Shown: in pieces, positions 19,518-27,785 of the stretch | How the letters are laid out: each line of letters starts with the position of its first letter | Numbering within the stretch: the first letter of the stretch is position 1 | Source: Bhargavaea ginsengi | GTDB taxonomy: Bacteria > Bacillota > Bacilli > Bacillales_A > Planococcaceae | Direction of reading: 5' to 3' | Length of the DNA: 64,000 nt | Assembly: GCF_900109165.1 (NCBI RefSeq) | Contig: NZ_FNZF01000002.1 | Span: forward strand, 558,001 to 622,000 | The notes under the pieces: model-generated | What the model was told of the DNA's origin: nothing | Database searches by the model: none | Seen by the model: the letters and a program-made list of their open reading frames with translations, nothing else | Position numbers and translations under genes: made by a program

Positions 19518-20429
19518 TCATTTTTCTTGGGCAAGCCTCATCTTTTTCATCATCCGGAACTTTGATACCGTCACCAGGATCAGTCCGGCCCAGATGAAGG
19601 AAAAGACGATCAGTTCAATTGCACCAAATGCCTCACCATAGACCACGACTCCCAGAAACAGCATCATCGTAGGCGCGATGTACTGAAGGAAGCCGAGCAG
19701 ATACAGCGGCATGCTCTGTGCCCCTTTTGCGAAAAGGACAAGCGGGATAGCCGTCGCCGCTCCGGATAATACGATGAGCACGACAGTACCCGTGTCTGAC
19801 TCGAAAAACACGAGCCTGCCGGATGTCTCCGCCCAGATCAGATAGATGATCGCTGCCGGCGCGATAAATGCCGTCTCGATCGTCAGTCCCCTTAGGGAAT
19901 CAAGATGAATCGTCTTTTTTGCAAAACCGTAGATGGCAAAGGTTCCTGCCAGTCCGAGCGCCAGCCACGGAAACGTGCCATGTGAAACAGTGATGATCAG
20001 TACCCCTGTCAAGGCCAGCACAACGGCTGCTTTTTCCGGTGAAGACAACCGCTCCTTCAGGAAGACGATCCCGAGCAGGATCGACAAAAGCGGATTGATG
20101 TAATATCCCAGACTGGTCTGGACAATATGGCCGTTATTGACCGCCCAGATAAACAGGAACCAATTGCCTGAAATGATGACGGAAGCCCCGAATAGGCTCC
20201 AGAATGCCCGCTTGTTTTTCCAGAGAGCTTTCAGATCTATGGCCAGCTGCTTACCCTGTCCCAATAGCAGGACTACAACCCCCGTGGTGATGGACGCCCA
20301 GAATATCCGCTGGGCAAGAACTTCCCCGCTCGGCACATGACCGAGGGCTTTCCAATAAATCGGCAGCACTCCCCATATAAGGTAAGCGGAGGCCGCCCAG
20401 ATGATGCCTGCTTTCTCCTTGTTTTCCAA
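19518..20429 (-). CDS. rarD: RarD-type EamA family permease
   Basis: A 303-residue membrane protein with about ten hydrophobic segments in two EamA halves. The conserved first segment AYLIWGVLPIYWKAL and the motif GYYINPLLSILLGIVFLKERL are typical of RarD proteins, named from E. coli for chloramphenicol sensitivity in older work; substrates remain undefined. I chose TTG at 20427-20429, seven bases after AAAGGAGGG, giving MENKEKAGIIWAAS; the longer frame to 20516 overlaps the upstream terminator. It is separate from sppA by 54 bp. Confidence 0.9.
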   Translation of the reverse strand: MENKEKAGIIWAASAYLIWGVLPIYWKALGHVPSGEVLAQRIFWASITTGVVVLLLGQGKQLAIDLKALWKNKRAFWSLFGASVIISGNWFLFIWAVNNGHIVQTSLGYYINPLLSILLGIVFLKERLSSPEKAAVVLALTGVLIITVSHGTFPWLALGLAGTFAIYGFAKKTIHLDSLRGLTIETAFIAPAAIIYLIWAETSGRLVFFESDTGTVVLIVLSGAATAIPLVLFAKGAQSMPLYLLGFLQYIAPTMMLFLGVVVYGEAFGAIELIVFSFIWAGLILVTVSKFRMMKKMRLAQEK

Positions 20430-20469
20430 GGACGGTCCCTCCTTTCTTGCGCTGCGTACGCACCAAACT

Positions 20470-20503
20470 AAAAAACCTCCCCGATGCAACCCGGGGAAGG
20501 TTT
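20470..20503 (-). terminator. Intrinsic terminator after ytcI
   Basis: On the minus strand AAACCTTCCCCGGGTTGC folds with CGGGGAGGTTT (one bulge) and is followed by TTTTAG. Confidence 0.75.
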
Positions 20504-20554
20504 GACCTATGCCCATCCGATTGCGCCGGACGGAGAGGATAGTGAGGACGAGAG

Positions 20555-22120
20555 TCAGCTCATGGCTTCCTGCTTACGCAGTTCGACTCTCATGATCTTG
20601 CCTGAAGCGGTCTTCGGCAACTCATCAAGGAACTCGACCGCACGCGGATACTTGTACGGTGCCGTGACTGTTTTCACGTGCTCCTGCAGGCTCTTTACGA
20701 GTTCCTCGGAAGCTTCTTCCGGATTCCTGAGAACGATGAATGCTTTGACGATGCTTCCCCGGTCCGGATCAGGACTTGCCACAACGGCACATTCCTTGAC
20801 TGAAGGATGCTTGGTCAGCGCATCTTCCACTTCAAACGGACCGATTGTATAACCCGACGAGATGATGATGTCATCGGCACGTCCCTCAAACCAGAAATAG
20901 CCGTCCTCATCCCTCTTGGCCCGGTCGCCCGTTACATAATAATCCCCACGGAACTGACGGCTTGTCCGCTCCGGATCATTCAGGTACTCCTTGAACAGCG
21001 CCGGCGTATCGACATGTACCGCAATGTCTCCCGCCTCACCGGCGGCGCATGGCTTTCCTTCATCATCGATGATTTCCACACGGTTACCCGGTGTTGGCTT
21101 GCCCATCGAACCCGGGCGCGCTTCCATGCCTTTCATCGTACCGACCAATAAAGTATTCTCGGTCTGCCCGTATCCGTCACGGACTTCGAGCGAGAACTCT
21201 CGGCGGAAGGTTTCAATCACTTCAATATTGAGAGGCTCCCCGGCTGATACGGCGCTATGGAGCGAAGAGAGATCATAGTCGCCCAATTGGTCCGTTTTTG
21301 CCATCAGCCGATACTCGGTCGGTGTGCAGCAAAGGACATTGACCCCGTACTGTCCGATGAGTTCCAGGTATTTTTTCGGCTCAAAGCGCCCATTGTAGAC
21401 AAATCCTGTTGATCCGCTGCCGAGCACAGCCAGGAACGGCGACCATATCCACTTCTGCCAGCCGGGGCTTGCAGTCGCCCAGACAGTGTCTCCGTCTTCG
21501 ATGCCGAGCCAGTTGGCAGCGGTGGTCCGCAGGTGAGCGTAGCCCCAGCCATGGGTATGGACAACGCCCTTCGGCTTGCCTGTAGTGCCTGATGTATAAG
21601 ACAGGAACGCCATATCACTGCTTGACGTCTCTGCGGCGGCGAATTGGTCGGATGCCTTTTCCATTTCGTCGAGAAGCTGGATACCCTGTTCCGACTCGCC
21701 GACGATGAACAGCTCAACGCCGTCCATATGCCGGGCTTCCTTAAACTGATCGGCGAATGGGGCATAGGCGATAATCGCCTTGGCATCGCTATGCACGAGC
21801 CGGTAATCGATATCTGTCGCACGAAGCATTTCAGAACTCGGAATGACAACGATGCCGGCTTTTAGGGCAGCCACATAGGCCACATAAGCTTCGATCAGCC
21901 GGGGCATCATGACGATGACAACATCGCCTTTTCCGAGCCCATGTGAGACAAGCACATTCGCGCAGCGGTTTGCACGGGCCATCAATTCCCGGTAAGTCAG
22001 CTCCCGTGTTTCCTGGCCGTCTGTCCAGATCAGCGCCTTGTGCGCCGGATCATCGGCGTATTTTTCAAATTCCGAAGCCAGGTTGTACCGCTCCGGAGCA
22101 AGCAGGTCTTCTCTTTTCAT
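20555..22120 (-). CDS. ytcI: AMP-forming acyl-CoA synthetase (YtcI, medium-chain/acetate-like)
   Basis: A 521-residue ANL-superfamily enzyme that activates a carboxylic acid to its acyl-CoA with ATP. The P-loop is LSYTSGTTGKPKGVVHTHG, the A5 motif GYGQTENTLLV, A7 YVTGDRAKRDEDGYFWFEGR and A8 DDIIISSGYTIGPFEVE. The C-terminal PKTASGKIMR contains catalytic Lys508. This sits in the PxxxxGK context recognised by AcuA-type acetyltransferases. MACS-type spacing suggests short or medium chain acids; substrate not determined. It is separate from acsA (37167-38894), a paralogue. A consensus promoter lies at 22153-22181; in B. subtilis ytcI also neighbours sspA and thiI. Confidence 0.92.
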   Translation of the reverse strand: MKREDLLAPERYNLASEFEKYADDPAHKALIWTDGQETRELTYRELMARANRCANVLVSHGLGKGDVVIVMMPRLIEAYVAYVAALKAGIVVIPSSEMLRATDIDYRLVHSDAKAIIAYAPFADQFKEARHMDGVELFIVGESEQGIQLLDEMEKASDQFAAAETSSSDMAFLSYTSGTTGKPKGVVHTHGWGYAHLRTTAANWLGIEDGDTVWATASPGWQKWIWSPFLAVLGSGSTGFVYNGRFEPKKYLELIGQYGVNVLCCTPTEYRLMAKTDQLGDYDLSSLHSAVSAGEPLNIEVIETFRREFSLEVRDGYGQTENTLLVGTMKGMEARPGSMGKPTPGNRVEIIDDEGKPCAAGEAGDIAVHVDTPALFKEYLNDPERTSRQFRGDYYVTGDRAKRDEDGYFWFEGRADDIIISSGYTIGPFEVEDALTKHPSVKECAVVASPDPDRGSIVKAFIVLRNPEEASEELVKSLQEHVKTVTAPYKYPRAVEFLDELPKTASGKIMRVELRKQEAMS

Positions 22121-22152
22121 GCCCAGTCACCCCTTTTCCATGTTCATATCCG

Positions 22153-22181
22153 ATTATACGCCTAACATTTGAGCGTTTCAA
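22153..22181 (-). promoter_or_regulatory. SigmaA promoter of ytcI
   Basis: Minus strand TTGAAA (22176-22181), 17-bp spacer, TATAAT (22153-22158), about 30 bp before the ytcI start. Confidence 0.8.
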
Positions 22182-22262
22182 AATAGAAATTGTATTCGGA
22201 ATTTAGTATGTATCGGCCGGGATACCGCACACTTGATAAAAGCGGGGGAATAACTGCACAAT

Positions 22263-22290
22263 TCAAAGACCGCCCGTCTTTGACGGGCGG
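22263..22290 (-). terminator. Terminator after first SASP gene
   Basis: Stem CCGCCCGTC / GACGGGCGG with a 3-base loop (22270-22290), followed on the minus strand by TCTTTGAATT. The same hairpin is repeated after the second SASP gene. Confidence 0.8.
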
Positions 22291-22302
22291 CCTTCGCTTA
22301 CA

Positions 22303-22506
22303 TTATTGTTGGCCCTTCATTTGCTGCTGTGCCATCGAAACCAAACGCTTGGTGATTTCTCCGCCAACGGAACCGTTGGCACGCGATGTTGCGTCGGCAC
22401 CCAGCTGAACTCCGAATTCCTGAGCGATTTCGTACTTCATCTGGTCAAGTGCTTGGCGGACACCAGGTACGAGAAGCTGGTTGGAATTATTGTTGTCGTT
22501 TGCCAT
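22303..22506 (-). CDS. Alpha/beta-type small acid-soluble spore protein (copy 1)
   Basis: A 67-residue SASP with the family core [20 protein letters not shown], the germination protease cleavage-site region [12 protein letters not shown] and [18 protein letters not shown]. These proteins saturate the DNA of dormant spores, hold it in an A-like form and protect it from UV, and are degraded by Gpr during germination. Copy 2 is 176 bp upstream and almost identical. Start ATG is preceded by AAGGAGGTGATAC, a full-length Shine-Dalgarno match. A SigmaG-like promoter precedes it. Confidence 0.96.
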   Translation of the reverse strand: MANDNNNSNQLLVPGVRQALDQMKYEIAQEFGVQLGADATSRANGSVGGEITKRLVSMAQQQMKGQQ

Positions 22507-22530
22507 GGATGTATCACCTCCTTGTGCTCA

Positions 22531-22559
22531 TAGAATGTGCCGGAGGCAAATTATCATAC
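22531..22559 (-). promoter_or_regulatory. SigmaG-like promoter of SASP copy 1
   Basis: Minus strand GTATGA (22554-22559), 16-bp spacer, CATTCTA (22531-22537). The same elements and spacing occur before copy 2 while the spacer differs, which supports function as a forespore promoter. Confidence 0.65.
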
Positions 22560-22641
22560 GGCAGAATATCTGGAAATTAAATAGATCAGGCGGATAATCC
22601 GCGACTATGCCGCACACTTTATTCAGAAAGACCGGTATAAA

Positions 22642-22669
22642 TTAAAGACCGCCCGTCTTGGACGGGCGG
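22642..22669 (-). terminator. Terminator after second SASP gene
   Basis: CCGCCCGTC / GACGGGCGG stem (22649-22669) followed on the minus strand by TCTTTAAT; a duplicate of the hairpin at 22263-22290. Confidence 0.8.
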
Positions 22670-22681
22670 CCTTCGCTTACG

Positions 22682-22888
22682 TTATTGTTGGCCCTTCATT
22701 TGCTGTTGTGCCATCGAAACCAAACGCTTGGTGATTTCTCCGCCAACGGAACCGTTGGCACGCGATGTTGCGTCGGCACCCAGCTGAACTCCGAATTCCT
22801 GAGCGATTTCGTACTTCATCTGGTCAAGCGCTTGGCGGACACCAGGTACGAGAAGCTGGTTGGAATTGTTGCTGTTGTTGTTTGCCAT
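22682..22888 (-). CDS. Alpha/beta-type small acid-soluble spore protein (copy 2)
   Basis: A 68-residue SASP, identical to copy 1 from [14 protein letters not shown] to the C-terminus and differing only in the Asn/Ser-rich first ten residues. It has its own SigmaG-like promoter, strong ribosome site AAGGAGGTGATAC and terminator, so the tandem repeat is of a whole transcription unit. Near-identity at DNA level outside the N-terminus suggests a recent duplication or gene conversion. It lies just downstream of thiI on the same strand but is separately expressed. Confidence 0.96.
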   Translation of the reverse strand: MANNNSNNSNQLLVPGVRQALDQMKYEIAQEFGVQLGADATSRANGSVGGEITKRLVSMAQQQMKGQQ

Positions 22889-22911
22889 GATGTATCACCT
22901 CCTTGTGCACA

Positions 22912-22940
22912 TAGAATGTGCCGGAGACGGACAATCATAC
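22912..22940 (-). promoter_or_regulatory. SigmaG-like promoter of SASP copy 2
   Basis: Minus strand GTATGA (22935-22940), 16-bp spacer, CATTCTA (22912-22918), identical in layout to the promoter of copy 1. Confidence 0.65.
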
Positions 22941-22969
22941 AGCGAAAAACAACGGGAATTTATGGCAGG

Positions 22970-24175
22970 TTACAGCAGCTCCGAAAACGGATCATCGTCT
23001 TTTTTAAGCGGCAAAACGATGACTTCCCGCTCCGCGACCGCTTTTTCAATCATCGGTCCGAAATCCGCATTGCCTTCATAATAAATGACTTTATCGGTTC
23101 TCGGTTTGGTTGCCGGATTGGATGGGGTGAAAATCGTGCAGCAATCTTCAAACGGCCGGATCGACGTTTCGTACGTCCCGATTTTTTCAGCGATGCTGAT
23201 GATATCCAGTTTGTCCATCGCGATGAGCGGACGGAGCACCGGTGTTGCTGTCACTTCATTGATGGCGCTCAGGCTGGAAAGGGTCTGGCTGGCAACCTGC
23301 CCCAGGCTTTCGCCTGTGACAATCGCCTTGGCACCGATTTCTTCACGGACCCGGTCAGCGATTTTCATCATCATTCGCCTGGTGGTGGTCATAGTCAGTG
23401 CAGAGGGAACCGCATCCTGGACGGCCTGTTGGATTTCTGTGAAGTGGATGGTGTGCATCCGGATCCTGGTGCCGAACGCGCTCAGCCGTTCCGCAAGTTC
23501 CACGACTTTCTCCTTGGATTGCTCACTCGTGAACGGAGGGCTGTGGAAATGGATCACATCCAGCTTGAGTCCCCTCTTCATCATCAGGTAGCCGGCCACG
23601 GGGCTGTCAATCCCGCCCGAGAGCATGAGCAGTGCGTGTCCGTTGGATCCTGCAGGAAGCCCTCCTGCTCCCTGGATAGTTTTTGTGGAGAGGTAGGCAC
23701 CGTCTTCCCGGATATCAATCAGCAGCCGGATTTCCGGTTTTTTCATTTTGACAATCAGATTCGGGAAGAGCGGAAGCAGATGAGCGCCCATTTCTTGTTG
23801 GAGCTCAATAGTTTTTAGCGGGAATGTCTTGTCTGCGCGCCTCACCTCGACCTTGAACGTCTTCCCTTCCGTATCCATTCCGGAAAGGATACGTTCCGCC
23901 GTCTCCTTGATGGTCTCAAGGTCAGCCCTGCAGCGGACCGCCGGGCTGAATGACTGGATACCGAAAACGTCCTGCAGGCGCTCCAGAGCCTCCTGGATTT
24001 CCCGGCCTTCATCGGCGATCAGATACATCCGGTCATGTTCCGACTTTACCTTGACCGATGGAAGGTCTTTTGTGATGCGTCGGATATTATCTCTCAGTTT
24101 TCTTATGAACACATTCCGGTTTTTCCCTTTTAATGAGAGCTCACCATAACGGATCATAATTTCGTGGTACATCAT
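22970..24175 (-). CDS. thiI: tRNA 4-thiouridine synthetase ThiI
   Basis: A 401-residue enzyme that adenylates U8 of tRNA and inserts sulfur to make 4-thiouridine; it also takes part in thiazole synthesis in some bacteria. The N-terminal ferredoxin-like/THUMP domain covers about 1-165, and the PP-loop motif LMLSGGIDSPVAGYL opens the AANH domain. The pair of cysteines in FEDCCTIFTP marks the persulfide chemistry site. The C-terminal rhodanese domain of E. coli ThiI is missing, as is normal in Bacillus, where the partner desulfurase NifZ delivers sulfur. That partner lies 7 bp upstream. Confidence 0.95.
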   Translation of the reverse strand: MMYHEIMIRYGELSLKGKNRNVFIRKLRDNIRRITKDLPSVKVKSEHDRMYLIADEGREIQEALERLQDVFGIQSFSPAVRCRADLETIKETAERILSGMDTEGKTFKVEVRRADKTFPLKTIELQQEMGAHLLPLFPNLIVKMKKPEIRLLIDIREDGAYLSTKTIQGAGGLPAGSNGHALLMLSGGIDSPVAGYLMMKRGLKLDVIHFHSPPFTSEQSKEKVVELAERLSAFGTRIRMHTIHFTEIQQAVQDAVPSALTMTTTRRMMMKIADRVREEIGAKAIVTGESLGQVASQTLSSLSAINEVTATPVLRPLIAMDKLDIISIAEKIGTYETSIRPFEDCCTIFTPSNPATKPRTDKVIYYEGNADFGPMIEKAVAEREVIVLPLKKDDDPFSELL

Positions 24176-24182
24176 TTTCGGA

Positions 24183-25310
24183 TCAAACCCTTTCTATCGT
24201 TTCCATGAATGTCGTAAATACTTCCTTGAATCTTGTGATGTCCCTTTCCGAATTCATCCGGCCGAAGCTGATCCGGATAACGCCGTGGCGATAGTCATCA
24301 GGAACACCCATGGCCTGTAGCACATGGCTTTCCTTGCGGCTCCTGGAAGAACATGCGCTGGATGTCGATACATAGATATCCTGTTCCTGAAGGGCATTGA
24401 CGGCGATTTCTCCTTTAATGCCCCTGATCGCCACGGACAGGATGTGCGGGGCATTTTCTTCCGCACCCAGCACCATTACTTTGTCAAAGTCCCCGAAATA
24501 CCTGACCAGTCCGTTTCTCCACTCTGCATAAGGTGCGCGGCCTATCTCTTCCGCAGCCAGCCGCATCGCCTTGGCGAGCGCTGCCGCATGGGCAACCGGA
24601 ACGGTACCGCTCCGAAGTCCTTCCTGCTGGTTGCCTCCGAACAGGATCGCCTCCAAACCATGCCGTTTTTTTAGGATAAGTGCGCCTGAACCTTCAATAC
24701 CGTGGATCTTATGGGCGGAGACTGATATGGCGTCCGGCCCATTCTCCGATACCGGGATGGCGACTTTTCCAAAACTCTGCACCGCATCCGAATGGAATAC
24801 CGCGCGTGATTTGGCGCGTATCAGGCCCCCGGCTTCCTCAAGCGGCTGGATTGCGCCAGTTTCATTATTGACATGCATGATGGAGACGACTGATGTTTCA
24901 GACGTTAGCTGATCGGCCAGATCGGCCAGATCGATGACCCCGTCTCTGCCGACCCGGATGGTCCCCACTTCAAATCCCTCTTTTTCCAGCTGAGGAATCG
25001 ACCGGAGGATGGCGGGATGTTCGATGGCAGAGACAAGAATCTTCTTCCCATGAGCGCGGTTACCTCGCGCCAGGCCAAAAAGGGCCAGGTTATCCGCTTC
25101 AGTGCCTCCTGACGTGAACACCACAGTTCCGCCGGACATGCCGGCGAGCTCAGCCACCTGCTCCGATGCACGCGCCAACAGGCGATCCGCCTCGATCCCG
25201 AGCCGGTGCAGCGAAGACGGGTTGGCGAAAAAAGCTTTTGAGGATTTTATGAATGTATCCAATACCCGGTCATCAGGCATCGTCGTGGCACTGTTGTCAA
25301 AATAAATCAT
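24183..25310 (-). CDS. nifZ: Cysteine desulfurase, NifZ type, partner of ThiI
   Basis: A 375-residue PLP enzyme that removes sulfur from cysteine and carries it as a persulfide. It begins MIYFDNSATTMPDDRVL; the PLP lysine is in SVSAHKIHGIEGSGALILKK and the persulfide cysteine in STSSACSSRSRKESHVL. HVNNETGAIQPLEE and FTSGGTEADNLALFG are further class-V aminotransferase signatures. It is placed 7 bp before thiI, the standard Bacillus pairing dedicated to tRNA thiolation and not to general Fe-S assembly, so NifZ is preferred over IscS/SufS. Confidence 0.94.
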   Translation of the reverse strand: MIYFDNSATTMPDDRVLDTFIKSSKAFFANPSSLHRLGIEADRLLARASEQVAELAGMSGGTVVFTSGGTEADNLALFGLARGNRAHGKKILVSAIEHPAILRSIPQLEKEGFEVGTIRVGRDGVIDLADLADQLTSETSVVSIMHVNNETGAIQPLEEAGGLIRAKSRAVFHSDAVQSFGKVAIPVSENGPDAISVSAHKIHGIEGSGALILKKRHGLEAILFGGNQQEGLRSGTVPVAHAAALAKAMRLAAEEIGRAPYAEWRNGLVRYFGDFDKVMVLGAEENAPHILSVAIRGIKGEIAVNALQEQDIYVSTSSACSSRSRKESHVLQAMGVPDDYRHGVIRISFGRMNSERDITRFKEVFTTFMETIERV

Positions 25311-25329
25311 GATGTAAACTTCCTTTCCA

Positions 25330-25364
25330 AACGAAAGCCACCGTCACAAGACTGTGAGGTGGCT
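25330..25364 (-). terminator. Terminator after ezrA
   Basis: Inverted repeat AGCCACC ... GGTGGCT (25336-25364) with inner pairing GTCACA/TGTGA, followed on the minus strand by TTTCGTTT. It separates ezrA from nifZ-thiI. Confidence 0.65.
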
Positions 25365-25387
25365 GATTCCCTGACTTATTATGTACG

Positions 25388-27076
25388 TCAGACTTCCTGT
25401 TTGACAAGTACTTCGATTTTTTTGAGTGCGCCTGGTTCTGCAGCTTCAACTGCGGATGCCGCATCTTCCAGCGCTTTACCGTAACGGCACTGGTGAAAAG
25501 CTTCTTCGGCTTCGGCCAGCTGTTCGTTGATTGCAGGATTGGAACGGTATCGGTTCCCATATTGGATGAGGCGTTCGATCAGGTCGACGTTCTCCAGCAT
25601 CTCATCCGCTTTCTTGGACACCTCGTCAATGTAGCCTTCCGCTTTTGCAAGGCTTTCATTCACAAGCGCCATATTAAGCGGCATCTCCTGCAAGTTTCTG
25701 CTGACGATGAACAGTTGCTCTTCGGCTTCTTCCAGCCGCACATCCATGTCCTCCGGTATTCCAGGAGTATTTGCTTTGTAGAGCTTGCGGTCCGTTTCCT
25801 GAAGGATTCTTCCAAGCTCGGACAGACGGGCACGCGCGTCGGTTTCGTTGACGCGAAGTTCCTTCAGCCTGTCGGAGAAACGGGCCTGCTCATCCAGAAG
25901 CTGTTTCGACTCTTCATCGATGGCCTTCAGTTCCTCCTCAAGAACAGACGACGCAGACTGGCCGGCATTGATCCGGCCGGTCAGCAGATTAAACCGCTTT
26001 TCCATTCCGGCCACCTGCTCAAGCGCAGCTTCCGGAATGGCCGCTTCCTGTTCGCTCAGCCGGTAATTTTGCTGGACAAAGCGCGCTTCGTCAGCAGTGC
26101 TCCTCGTAAAGGCGCTGAGTTCGCCGAGGTCCGCCGCAATATGGGCGTGATTTTCCTCAACGTAGTGGCGGGCGTAGACTTCCTTCTCGAGCTTGTCGTA
26201 GAACCCGTTGATCTCCTCTTCAAGGAGGATCGTCCGCTCCTTGACTTCTGCAACCTCAAGGGACTCGAGGGAGAGTTTCAGGTCGTCAAGCTCCCGTTCG
26301 ATTTCAGACAGACGTTCTTCCATCTTCAGATGGGCAATGAAATATCCGCCATCCTCCATCTCCCGGAGGCCTGCGCGAAGTTCCCGGATGGATTGCGGAA
26401 TCTTTGTCTGGATTTCCGAGAGCAGTACAGGAACGTCCTCGATCAGTGCAAACGTCTCTTTGGCTTCGTCGGATAGTCCGAGAACCGTTTCACGCGCCTT
26501 CAGATAATTGCCGGATGCAGTCAGTTCATCATACTCTTCAAATCTCGGCCTGATGGACTCAAGACGCTTTTCCAGCCGTCCGGCGGCATTGCCGAATGAA
26601 TGCTGGTGCGCAAGAAGGCTCTTGCGCGCGGCCTTGTGGCGTTTTTTCAGATCTTCCATCTCTACACGGTTCAATTCCTCACTGCCGATGAGTTCATCCA
26701 GCTCTTCCAGGATCCGGTTCATCTCACCGTCAGCATAAGCGATTTTCGATTCAATCTCTTTTTCGATCTCTGTCGCTTTTCGGAAGCGGAGGCGGTCGAT
26801 GGCTTCTTCTGCATCGAAAAGGAGTTCATCGATAGCCGGCATGTGATCATCCATGACTTCTGTCCAGCTGCCGCGCCAGCGCTCGAACTTCTCCTCCGTC
26901 TCGCCGTTCATATTCAGCTGCTTTACTTTTGTCAGTTGTTCAAGAATCGGCTTATGCTGAATCTGAAGCTTCTCCACTTCAAGTTTGTTGATGACGGCTG
27001 TATGCTTTCGCCTCATAATGAAGGCGACGATGATCAGAGCAATGAGAATAATAATCCCAATGATGACGTACTTCAT
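25388..27076 (-). CDS. ezrA: Septation ring formation regulator EzrA
   Basis: A 562-residue protein, the same length as in B. subtilis, which binds FtsZ, prevents rings at the poles and helps PBP1 move to the septum. One N-terminal membrane segment (MKYVIIGIIILIALIIVAFI) is followed by four long spectrin-like coiled-coil repeats in the cytoplasm. The short conserved patch near the C-terminus appears as LIQYGNRYRSNPAINEQ. I use the second of two adjacent ATG codons, six bases after GGGGG. It is divergent from ytsP, the conserved Bacillus arrangement. Confidence 0.95.
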   Translation of the reverse strand: MKYVIIGIIILIALIIVAFIMRRKHTAVINKLEVEKLQIQHKPILEQLTKVKQLNMNGETEEKFERWRGSWTEVMDDHMPAIDELLFDAEEAIDRLRFRKATEIEKEIESKIAYADGEMNRILEELDELIGSEELNRVEMEDLKKRHKAARKSLLAHQHSFGNAAGRLEKRLESIRPRFEEYDELTASGNYLKARETVLGLSDEAKETFALIEDVPVLLSEIQTKIPQSIRELRAGLREMEDGGYFIAHLKMEERLSEIERELDDLKLSLESLEVAEVKERTILLEEEINGFYDKLEKEVYARHYVEENHAHIAADLGELSAFTRSTADEARFVQQNYRLSEQEAAIPEAALEQVAGMEKRFNLLTGRINAGQSASSVLEEELKAIDEESKQLLDEQARFSDRLKELRVNETDARARLSELGRILQETDRKLYKANTPGIPEDMDVRLEEAEEQLFIVSRNLQEMPLNMALVNESLAKAEGYIDEVSKKADEMLENVDLIERLIQYGNRYRSNPAINEQLAEAEEAFHQCRYGKALEDAASAVEAAEPGALKKIEVLVKQEV

Positions 27077-27233
27077 CATAGTCCCCCTGTTCCAAAATCA
27101 CTGTAAACGCTGTATTATCCTTAATAGTATCATGTTTCACGATTTTATGCCGTTGTTTTTTCGCAGGAATTTGCAAGATTCGCCATCATTCATCAAACAC
27201 GCAGGGATCCGTCCCTGAAAGGAGAGATCGAAT

Positions 27234-27719
27234 ATGTTCACCCAAGAGCATTATGAAGGCACCCTCCAGGAAAAATATGATCTTCTCAGCAGGCAGCTGG
27301 ACGCGCTGCTCGAAGGCGAGCAGAATGTCACCGCAAATCTCGCCAATGCCTCCGCTTTGCTGAATCAGTTCCTTGACCGGACCAACTGGGTCGGCTTCTA
27401 CGTGATGGAAGGTGAGGATGAGCTTGTGCTCGGGCCGTTCCAGGGACTTCCGGCATGTGTGCGCATCGCGCTTGGAAAAGGCGTATGCGGCACCGCAGCC
27501 CGAGACAGGCAGACTCAACTGATCGAGGATGTGCATGCATTCCCCGGCCATATCGCGTGTGACGCGGCCTCACAATCCGAGGTTGTCGTCCCGATTATCG
27601 TCGACGGCCGTGTCTTTGGCGTGCTGGATATCGATTCACCTGAACTGGCCCGCTTCACGGAAGAGGACGCACGGGGACTGGAAAAGTTCGTCAGCGTACT
27701 CGAGAAGCATCTCAAATAA
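27234..27719 (+). CDS. ytsP: Free methionine-(R)-sulfoxide reductase, GAF domain (YtsP)
   Basis: A 161-residue single GAF-domain enzyme that reduces free L-methionine (R)-S-oxide with thioredoxin. The three active-site cysteines of the fRMsr family are all present: Cys75 (GLPACVRIALGKG), Cys85 (GVCGTAARDR) and Cys109 (HIACDAASQSEVVVP). The acidic ligand motif VFGVLDIDSPELARFTEED follows. ATG has GGAGAG seven bases upstream. Its position next to methionine gamma-lyase may be coincidental, since the order ezrA-ytsP is conserved in Bacillus. Confidence 0.94.
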   Translation: MFTQEHYEGTLQEKYDLLSRQLDALLEGEQNVTANLANASALLNQFLDRTNWVGFYVMEGEDELVLGPFQGLPACVRIALGKGVCGTAARDRQTQLIEDVHAFPGHIACDAASQSEVVVPIIVDGRVFGVLDIDSPELARFTEEDARGLEKFVSVLEKHLK

Positions 27720-27734
27720 TGTCCGGTTTCCGGA

Positions 27735-27777
27735 CAAAAAAGGACAGCCGGCCTTATTGCCGTGCTGTCCTTTTTTT
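27735..27777. terminator. Bidirectional terminator between ytsP and megL
   Basis: AGGACAGC / GCTGTCCT stem (27741-27748 and 27764-27771) with inner CGG/CCG pairing and runs of A and T on the two sides. Confidence 0.85.
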
Positions 27778-27785
27778 GTTGGGGG

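Noticed and set aside
22658-23818. Long open frame on the plus strand (about 386 codons) opposite thiI
   Set aside because: It runs antisense to a complete, well-conserved thiI and through the second SASP gene; such frames are common opposite GC-rich genes and it resembles no family.
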